This document shows, in pieces, positions 58,518 through 64,000 of a stretch of DNA of 64,000 bases. The position numbers and the translations under genes are program-made. Each line of letters starts with the position of its first letter. Position 1 is the first letter of the stretch. The notes under the pieces were generated by a model. The model ran no database searches. It was given only the letters and a program-made list of their open reading frames with translations, and was not told where the DNA came from. Source of the stretch: Litorimonas sp051251645 (GTDB lineage Bacteria; Pseudomonadota; Alphaproteobacteria; Caulobacterales; Maricaulaceae); assembly GCA_051251645.1 (NCBI GenBank), contig JBPOEY010000003.1:186001-250000 (forward strand). Direction: 5' to 3'.

Positions 58518-59273
58518 TTAGGCCTCCGGGCTATTCTTTCGTTTCAGATGCGCCGCCCACAGATCGGGCCGACGCGCCTTCGTAATCTCTTCCATTTGTG
58601 TGCGCCGCCAACGGGCCACGGCTCCGTGGTCACCAGACGTCAACACAGCCGGGATTTCCCGACCTTCAAATTCGCGGGGCTTGGTGTAGAGTGGATACTC
58701 CAACAAACCCGTCTCAAAACTCTCTTCATCGAGGCTGTCCGCGCTGCCGAGTACTCCGGGGAGTAGGCGCACGCACGCTTCAATCATGGCCTGTGCCGCA
58801 ACCTCTCCGCCCGCGAGAACAAAATCGCCAATGGAGACTTCCTCCATATTGCGACTTTCGATCACGCGTTCGTCGAGACCTTCAAACCGTCCGCAAAAGC
58901 AAACAAGACCCGGCCCGGCAGCAAGCTCCCTCACGCGCTTTTGCGTCAAGGGCCGGCCCCGAGGGGTCATGTAAAGTAGCGGGCGGTCATCCCGGACGTT
59001 TCCGCGAAAGGAATCATCCGGACAGACCACACTATCAATCGCCTTGGCAGAAATGTCGGGTTTGAGAACGAGTCCCGCGCCGCCTCCTGCCGGAGTGCCA
59101 TCAACAGTGCGATGCCTATTAACGGCAAAGTCGCGAATATCAACCGTCTCAAGCTGCCAGAGGCCGCTTTTTTCAGCCCCCCCAATGATTGACGCCGCCA
59201 AAACGCCGGGAAAGGCGTCAGGATAGAGTGTCAGCACGGTGGCATGCCACGGAATGGGAGGAACGGCGCTCAT
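58518..59273 (-). CDS. trmD: tRNA guanine-37 N1-methyltransferase
   Basis: SPOUT-knot methyltransferase of tRNA position 37. AGGGAGLVLKPD, then CFCGRFEGLDERVIE, SIGDFVLAGGEVAA and GVLGSADSLDEESFE are all diagnostic. Length 251 is normal. The usual upstream partners rpsP and rimM are not found in this window; a divergent lipoprotein gene starts ~210 bases away. Confidence 0.96.
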   Translation of the reverse strand: MSAVPPIPWHATVLTLYPDAFPGVLAASIIGGAEKSGLWQLETVDIRDFAVNRHRTVDGTPAGGGAGLVLKPDISAKAIDSVVCPDDSFRGNVRDDRPLLYMTPRGRPLTQKRVRELAAGPGLVCFCGRFEGLDERVIESRNMEEVSIGDFVLAGGEVAAQAMIEACVRLLPGVLGSADSLDEESFETGLLEYPLYTKPREFEGREIPAVLTSGDHGAVARWRRTQMEEITKARRPDLWAAHLKRKNSPEA

Positions 59274-59486
59274 GCGCGGGCCTGTAATGACTTGAAAGGA
59301 AATGGGGAAGGGCGATGAACGGTTGGGGGCTCGAACATCGCCCTTCCGGGTATTTGCGAGGTCGGAAGGGAGGGCAAACCGACGTCGCTCGAATCGATAT
59401 TAGCAAAAATCGCCGGGCCGTGAAGTCACATGTCGGTCACAGCTTCGTTAGCGCGGCGTTAACTATGATCCGCCACCTGAGACACC
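59274..59486. other. intergenic region between trmD and the I78-type lipoprotein
   Basis: 213 bases between divergent starts, presumably holding both promoters. It contains TTAG-N7-TTAAC at 59448-59463, close to the CtrA box and about 25 bases before the lipoprotein start. No gene seen. Confidence 0.3.
59448..59463. promoter_or_regulatory. possible CtrA-like site upstream of the I78-type lipoprotein
   Basis: TTAG-N7-TTAAC ending 23 bases before the lipoprotein ATG. One base off the CtrA box. Confidence 0.25.
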
Positions 59487-59957
59487 ATGCGCTGCTTGCT
59501 CGTCATTCCTATTGTCTTGGGCCTTTCGGCTTGCGCGATGAGCCCTGTCGGGACGAATGCCGCATTTCAGCCACAGCCGGGCCAAGGTCAGTATGTTCGG
59601 CCAGAATGGATGATGCCAACGCCGACACCGCGTTTACCTGCGGTCGATACGTGCCAGTCACAATTATACCAGACGTTAGTGGGCGTGAGTGAGGGCGCGA
59701 TCTATATTCCGGCTCTACCGGGGGCAAAACGTATCATCCGTCCGGCCGTTTTCGAAGGGCCAGACAACGACTTCCTCAATGGCGAAATGATGGGCGATAC
59801 TTATGTCCAAGTTCAAACCTATCAGTCCGGGCAGCAACTTTACGCACCCTCGACTGGAAACATTACCGATCGTATCACAATTAGGCCCGAAATTGAGAAT
59901 CGCCTGACGATTTCGCTCGATCGGGATGGTTATGTGCAGGAAATTTCCTGTGGCTAA
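59487..59957 (+). CDS. I78-type peptidase inhibitor lipoprotein
   Basis: A 156-residue lipoprotein; the lipobox is LSAC (cysteine 16). The C-terminal domain resembles the I78 elastase-inhibitor family: DTCQSQLYQTLVGVSEGAI, ALPGAKRIIRPA, and NRLTISLDRDGYVQEISCG with the paired cysteines at each end of the domain. It may protect the envelope from host or own proteases. Its 3' end overlaps rnhB by 4 bases, tail to tail. Confidence 0.82.
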   Translation: MRCLLVIPIVLGLSACAMSPVGTNAAFQPQPGQGQYVRPEWMMPTPTPRLPAVDTCQSQLYQTLVGVSEGAIYIPALPGAKRIIRPAVFEGPDNDFLNGEMMGDTYVQVQTYQSGQQLYAPSTGNITDRITIRPEIENRLTISLDRDGYVQEISCG

Positions 59958-60571
59958 GGTCGCGCGAGTGGTCGCCACGCTTTTTTGACGGGCGCAAAGC
60001 TCCATCGATGGATGGGCGTGGGGCCAAGCCGCTCTACCGCCTCCATATGCGCCCGCGTTGGGTAGCCTTTATGTTTCGCCAAGCCGTAGCCCGGGTAGCG
60101 GCGATCTGCCTCTACCATCAACTTATCGCGCGTGACCTTGGCGACGATTGAGGCGGCCGCAATGCTCAGGCTCTTGGCGTCGCCTTTGACAATGGCCTCT
60201 CCGTCGCAGTGTAAATCAGGCGGTAGGCGATTCCCGTCGATCAGTGCAAAATCAACGCCTAAGTCCCGAACCGCGCGACTCATACCGACCATACTCGCCC
60301 AGAGGATGTTCAATTCATCGATTTCGGGCGGTTCTATCACGGAAATCGTGATTTCTGCCGTTTCGAGCAAGGCGTTCAGCATGTGTTCACGGCGTGAGGG
60401 TGATAAGGCTTTGCTGTCGTTCAACCCTTTGGGAATGGATGTCGCACTAAGGATGACTGCCGCGCAGACTACGGGTCCCGCTAAGGGGCCGCGCCCAGCT
60501 TCATCCACGCCGCAGATCCGCGCATAGCCGCGCGACCTGACGGCGTCATAGTGCGCACGATCTGGACTCAT
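59954..60571 (-). CDS. rnhB: ribonuclease HII
   Basis: Removes ribonucleotides and RNA primers from DNA. ARICGVDEAGRGPLAGPVVCAAVIL holds the first catalytic acids; LIDGNRLPPDL, SIAAASIVAKVTRDKLM and YPGYGLAKHKGYPTRAHMEA follow. Length 205 is normal. ATG 60571 is chosen; an open frame runs on upstream without similarity. Confidence 0.96.
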   Translation of the reverse strand: MSPDRAHYDAVRSRGYARICGVDEAGRGPLAGPVVCAAVILSATSIPKGLNDSKALSPSRREHMLNALLETAEITISVIEPPEIDELNILWASMVGMSRAVRDLGVDFALIDGNRLPPDLHCDGEAIVKGDAKSLSIAAASIVAKVTRDKLMVEADRRYPGYGLAKHKGYPTRAHMEAVERLGPTPIHRWSFAPVKKAWRPLARP

Positions 60572-60691
60572 GGGGCGAGCGACCTTTATAAACCTTGGCA
60601 CGGGACCTGCAAAACCTTATGTTTGCAGGCCTTTCCGGGCCGACTGAAAATGAATAAAGAACCCCTAACCGGATTCCCGCAGGAGACAACT

Positions 60692-61150
60692 ATGTCCAAT
60701 ATGAAATTCACGGCAGTTCTGGCCCTTGCCGGATTTGCCTTCTCGACCACCGCTTTTGCTCAAGATTCTGTGACGCCCGCCGCACCTGAAGTCCAAGCAG
60801 ACGCAGAGACCCTCGCCACCGCTGAGAAAATCAATACGCCATCAACAGAAGGTGTCGTCACAGACGAAGCCAGCTGCACCTATGAAGGCGGTTCGGTCGA
60901 AACGCTTCAAGATGGCACAGCCTGTTTTATTCAAATTCGGGGCGAAGAAGCCGCGACGCAAATCTATGACGGTATGGGCATGGGCGTTATTCGCTGTTCC
61001 GGTAACGGCACATTCCCGAACGAAATTTCGTCCTTCAATGATAGCTATTGCTACGTCTATATGACTGAGAAAAAAGCGCCTAAGACTCGCGCAGAGCTTG
61101 AAGCCGAACTTGAAGCCATGACCCAACGGGAGCTCGAAAGCACTAACTAG
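60692..61150 (+). CDS. small exported cysteine-containing protein
   Basis: A 152-residue exported protein; signal peptide ends TAFAQD. The middle holds four cysteines (ASCTYEG, TACFIQ, VIRCSGN, SYCYVY), likely two disulfides. The C-terminus is a helical acidic/basic tail (AELEAELEAMTQRELES). AGGAG lies just upstream of the ATG. No family recognised. It ends at a strong terminator. Confidence 0.75.
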   Translation: MSNMKFTAVLALAGFAFSTTAFAQDSVTPAAPEVQADAETLATAEKINTPSTEGVVTDEASCTYEGGSVETLQDGTACFIQIRGEEAATQIYDGMGMGVIRCSGNGTFPNEISSFNDSYCYVYMTEKKAPKTRAELEAELEAMTQRELESTN

Positions 61151-61174
61151 TCTTTCGCTGAAATTTAAGTGATG

Positions 61175-61203
61175 AAGCCCGGTTCGTGACCGGGCTTTTT
61201 CTT
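61175..61203 (+). terminator. rho-independent terminator
   Basis: AGCCCGGT pairs with ACCGGGCT around a TCGTG loop and is followed by a T-rich run. Ends the transcript of the small exported protein. Confidence 0.93.
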
Positions 61204-61221
61204 TGTGCGCTAGGTCGCTAA

Positions 61222-61899
61222 GTGCACTCTGTGCTGACTGTTATCATTCCCACTTTTCAGGCCGATCAGGGCCTCATGCGCTTGTTGCCGCAAATGCCGG
61301 GCGAGCGCGTTATCGTCAGTGATGGCGGTTCAGCGGATAGCACGCTGGATTGTGCGGCACGGGCAGGTGCGGTATTGGCCCTTGGTGCGAGCGGCCGCGG
61401 TGCGCAATTGAAACTTGGGGCGAAGTTGGCCGTGTTATCCGGCGGTTCGGGTGATTGGTTTCTATTTTTACATGCGGATTCGCAACTGCCGGACGATTGG
61501 CGTGATGTTGTCCAGATCGCGATGACACAGGAGCGCCCGCGGTATTTTCAGTTCAAGGCCGACGCATCAGGATTAAAGCCCTTCTTGATGAACCAGATGG
61601 TGGCGCTGCGCTGTTGGGCGCTCGGCTTGCCTTATGGCGATCAAGGGCTGCTAATCTCGCGCGCACTTTATGAGCAGGTGGGCGGTCACGCGAAAATGGC
61701 CTTGTTCGAAGATGTGGATTTGGTCGAGAGACTGAAGAGAATTACAAAGTTACGCCCGCTACCCGCCGCGCTTACGACGGATGTTTCGAAACATTGGCGG
61801 GATGGCTTGTGGCGACGCGGCACGCGCAACCTTGGACTGCTGTGGCGTTATAAGCGCGGAGCGACGGTCTCCGACCTTCTAAAAGCTTACTCACAATGA
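61222..61899 (+). CDS. family-2 glycosyltransferase (TIGR04283 type)
   Basis: A 225-residue single-domain glycosyltransferase of the group named TIGR04283, sometimes linked to arsenosugar synthesis. VIIPTFQADQGL, IVSDGGSADSTLD, LFLHADSQLPDDW and YGDQGLLISRALYEQVGG are typical. The start is GTG 61222 (a second GTG follows three codons on). It overlaps the next gene by ATGA, a pairing seen in many bacteria. Confidence 0.85.
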   Translation: MHSVLTVIIPTFQADQGLMRLLPQMPGERVIVSDGGSADSTLDCAARAGAVLALGASGRGAQLKLGAKLAVLSGGSGDWFLFLHADSQLPDDWRDVVQIAMTQERPRYFQFKADASGLKPFLMNQMVALRCWALGLPYGDQGLLISRALYEQVGGHAKMALFEDVDLVERLKRITKLRPLPAALTTDVSKHWRDGLWRRGTRNLGLLWRYKRGATVSDLLKAYSQ

Positions 61900-62474
61900 C
61901 GCGCCCACAGCTTTACATTTTCGCTAAAAAACCCGGTATGGGCGCTGCAAAAACGCGTCTGGCGCGTGATATTGGGCCGACACATGCGCAAAGGATTTGC
62001 CGTGCGATGTCGGCGCAAGTCCTGCGCAATGTCACGGATCCGCGCTGGGATACGACGCTTTATGTGGCGCCTGCACAGGCGATTGGCACTGTTCCGGCGT
62101 GGGACGCCACTGCGCAGCGGCCGCAACCGACGGGCTCGCTTTCGCCCCGTCTGGCAGAAGTTTTTTCAGGTGCAAAACGCCCGGTGCTGGTGATCGGGAC
62201 AGATTGTCCGCAAATTTCTGCACGCGATATTGCCGACGCACTCAAGGCGCTGCGGAACGCGCCCTTTGTTTTTGGTCCGGCGAGCGATGGCGGCTTTTGG
62301 CTCATGGGTGCCGTGGCCCCCCTCAAACCCAGCGTGTTTGATGGTGTCCGCTGGTCGAGTGAGCAGACCCTGAGTGATCTTGAGGCGCGCTTGAACGGGT
62401 CTATTGCAAGGCTCAGAACGCTGACGGATGTGGACGATGCAGAGGGCTTGGTGGCGTGGAAGGCGGACCGCTAG
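61896..62474 (+). CDS. DUF2064 (TIGR04282-type) nucleotidyltransferase-like protein
   Basis: A 192-residue protein of the DUF2064 family, related to CofC/MobA-type nucleotidyltransferases. LYIFAKKPGMGAAKTRLARDIG, the RLAEVFSGAKRPVLVIGTDCPQ block and FGPASDGGFWLMG are typical. It is usually found with the TIGR04283 glycosyltransferase, as here. No arsenic-related genes are adjacent, so the arsenosugar label should be held loosely. It ends tail to tail with the next gene. Confidence 0.85.
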   Translation: MTRPQLYIFAKKPGMGAAKTRLARDIGPTHAQRICRAMSAQVLRNVTDPRWDTTLYVAPAQAIGTVPAWDATAQRPQPTGSLSPRLAEVFSGAKRPVLVIGTDCPQISARDIADALKALRNAPFVFGPASDGGFWLMGAVAPLKPSVFDGVRWSSEQTLSDLEARLNGSIARLRTLTDVDDAEGLVAWKADR

Positions 62475-63274
62475 TCCGCGCTGCCCGTCGCGTTATCAAT
62501 CAAGGCAATCGTGGCATCAATCAGCGAGAGGTTCGCGCCTTTGCCGTGGCCCGGAACAACCGTGAGCGTTTGTGGGTAGGTGGCTTTCGTCCAGAGTAAG
62601 CTTTCGCGCCATTTCGGGAGATCTGCATCCTCAATATTGCCGAGGGTTTCTGATCCAGCACCGCGGGCCGCGCAGCCCGTGTACAGAATTCTTTCATCCG
62701 GTAGATAAGCGATCAGATTATCAGACGCATGCCCATGGCCGGGGTAGGCGACTTCGACACGACCGACGAGAATGCGTGATTTCGGGGCGCCTAGGGCCGC
62801 AACGGACGTGTTGGGAGCCGGCCAACCCGCGCGCGCCGCCAACATCGGCGTTGTCGGGTGGGTGAAGACTTCGATGCCTTCGCGTTCAGCGGCGTCAACG
62901 CCTGCGGTGCGGTCGGCATGATGATGGGTGACGATCATTTTCGTGACGGGCTTGCCGGTCTCGGTCCGGATTTTTTCCAGCAGTGATACGGTCGCTAATT
63001 CGCCCCACGCGCCGTCAACCAAAGTAACCTCTTCACCATCGACAACAACCAGTCCATTGACCGGAATAGGGGCTTGGCCAGGGAGGCGGTAATGGGTCGT
63101 GTGGACCCAAACCCCCTCCGCGATGGGGGATAGGGTGACCGGATAATCAGCCTGCAATTGGGTCAGGAACGTGTCTTCGGCGAGGACTGGCGCGTCTGAT
63201 GTTTGAACGGGCTCAGCCGCTGTATTGTTGCAGGCCATCAACAGGGCGGACATTAAAATCAGAAAGCGTTTCAA
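62471..63274 (-). CDS. B1-type metallo-beta-lactamase-fold lipoprotein
   Basis: A 267-residue lipoprotein (lipobox LLMAC, cysteine 15). Unlike most MBL-fold hydrolases it carries the whole subclass-B1 zinc set: TGKPVTKMIVTHHHADRTAG (HxHxD at 117, 119, 121), YPGHGHASDNL (His 182), YTGCAARGAG (Cys 201), and VVPGHGKG (His 243), plus LGNIEDADLPKW, where B1 enzymes have their Asn-bearing loop. That pattern is typical of true B1 beta-lactamases. Activity cannot be proved by reading. It overlaps the DUF2064 gene tail to tail by 4 bases. Confidence 0.88.
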   Translation of the reverse strand: MKRFLILMSALLMACNNTAAEPVQTSDAPVLAEDTFLTQLQADYPVTLSPIAEGVWVHTTHYRLPGQAPIPVNGLVVVDGEEVTLVDGAWGELATVSLLEKIRTETGKPVTKMIVTHHHADRTAGVDAAEREGIEVFTHPTTPMLAARAGWPAPNTSVAALGAPKSRILVGRVEVAYPGHGHASDNLIAYLPDERILYTGCAARGAGSETLGNIEDADLPKWRESLLWTKATYPQTLTVVPGHGKGANLSLIDATIALIDNATGSAD

Positions 63275-63344
63275 CGTAGGAACTCCGAGAAATATGTAAT
63301 GAGGAAGGTCGCGAGAGACTGGCTAGCAAACGACGCGCCAGCTG

Positions 63345-64000
63345 TCACGATAAGGCGGCGAGCCTCTCTCGCAATGTCAGCAAGTCCTGCCAAGCCTCTG
63401 CTTTTAGCGCAGGCTGCCTTAGCAGGAAGTCCGGGTGATAGGTTGGTAGGGCCGGAATATCCGAACCATTAATATGAATGTTTTGCCATTGGCCCCGGCT
63501 CTTCATAATGCTGCTAACCCCTGTCATGGTTTGCATAGACGTACTGCCGATGAGCAAGATGACTTTGGGTTTTGCCAATTCGATCTGGCGCGTCACGAAC
63601 GGGTGACAGAGCTCAAGTTCTTCCGAATTGGGTTTGCGGTTATGGGGAGGCTGCCAGAAGCAGACATTACTGAGATAGGCGTCGTCCTCTCCGAGTCCGA
63701 TTGCGCCGAGCATCTGATCAAGTAATTGTCCTGATCGTCCGACAAAGGGGTGTCCGGCGTGATCTTCGTCGCGGCCCGGGGCTTCACCAATCACCATAAG
63801 ATTAGAATCTGGGTTGCCGCGCGCGAAAACGACCTGCCGCGCACTATCTGACAGCGCCCCGGCATCAAAGGCTTCTAGGGCGGTTTTGAGTGCGGCGAGT
63901 GTTTTACAAGCGGCGGCAATCGGGGCGGGGTCGACGGTAGCTAACGCTGTCGGCTTTGGCGCAGGTTTGGGGCGTTCCTCTGGCGTCGGCTTCGCTTGGA
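63345..64000 (-). CDS. family 4/5 uracil-DNA glycosylase, 5' end outside the window
   Basis: Removes uracil from DNA. The visible 218 residues contain GEAPGRDEDHAGHPFVGRSGQLLD (uracil pocket), FWQPPHNRKPNSEELELCHPF, VILLIGSTSMQTMTG and LPTYHPDFLLRQPALK (catalytic histidine region). The reading frame is open to the window edge through a Pro/Ala-rich segment, so the start lies beyond 64000. Before the GEAPG block the usual FxGC-x-L cysteine is replaced by FDAGAL, so the iron-sulfur site normal for family 4 looks incomplete. Confidence 0.92.
   Translation of the reverse strand, partial: QAKPTPEERPKPAPKPTALATVDPAPIAAACKTLAALKTALEAFDAGALSDSARQVVFARGNPDSNLMVIGEAPGRDEDHAGHPFVGRSGQLLDQMLGAIGLGEDDAYLSNVCFWQPPHNRKPNSEELELCHPFVTRQIELAKPKVILLIGSTSMQTMTGVSSIMKSRGQWQNIHINGSDIPALPTYHPDFLLRQPALKAEAWQDLLTLRERLAALS

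Overview
This 64 kb window reads as chromosomal DNA from a free-living alphaproteobacterium. The best fit is the Caulobacter/Hyphomonas/Maricaulis side of the class. The reasons are the gene order helicase - S4 protein - fdxA - carD, the neighbourhood lspA - DUF3035 lipoprotein - mutL - rsmD, a PhaD/phasin/PHA-depolymerase locus, many exported lipoproteins, and fairly high GC with strong GC-ending codon bias in most genes. The lineage call is inference from gene content. I see no prophage, transposase, CRISPR array or rRNA operon. The only clear tRNA gene is tRNA-Arg(CCT).

Layout. 0-5.2 kb: a glycine cleavage operon (gcvT, gcvH, gcvPA, gcvPB) interrupted between gcvH and gcvPA by a long inverted repeat and small membrane-protein genes. 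5.2-7.4 kb: an AT-rich foreign-looking coiled-coil membrane protein gene, then about 970 bases without a gene that hold a ~500-base element, a dyad repeat and a candidate structured RNA. 7.4-9.6 kb: PHA granule genes (depolymerase-like hydrolase, phasin with histone-H1-like tail, PhaD regulator). 9.7-11 kb: an exported Pro/Arg-rich protein. 11.2-18.3 kb: a very compact eight-gene run (FATP-type acyl-CoA synthetase, DUF924, DJ-1/PfpI, lipase-like hydrolase, GST, SelO, YceI, cytochrome b561). 18.3-28.4 kb: tRNA, nuclease, S41 protease lipoprotein, carD, fdxA, an S4 RNA-binding gene with a probable CTG start, a Suv3-like helicase, and rpmB. 28.4-31.5 kb: small accessory genes (DUF4287, ArsR + SRPBCC pair, VOC, cupin) and a second copy of the ~500-base element. 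31.5-46.8 kb: parE, glnE, an autotransporter, lspA, mutL, rsmD, a pseudouridine synthase, tadA and two transporters. 46.8-64 kb: amidohydrolase, a JmjC-like protein, purD, folE, a His/Met hexapeptide-repeat protein, tandem ClpP-fold-like proteins, cysS with a foreign-looking segment, gloB, rplS, trmD, rnhB, a glycosyltransferase pair, a B1-type metallo-beta-lactamase-like lipoprotein, and a uracil-DNA glycosylase cut by the window edge.

The points most worth following are the paired ~500-base intergenic elements with a covarying stem (6538-7050 and 31025-31519), the AT-rich membrane coiled-coil gene, the mosaic cysS, the B1-like metallo-beta-lactamase, the tandem ClpP-fold pair, and a small family of exported proteins ending in a shared two-cysteine motif. 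All calls come from reading the sequence and translations by eye; no searches were run.
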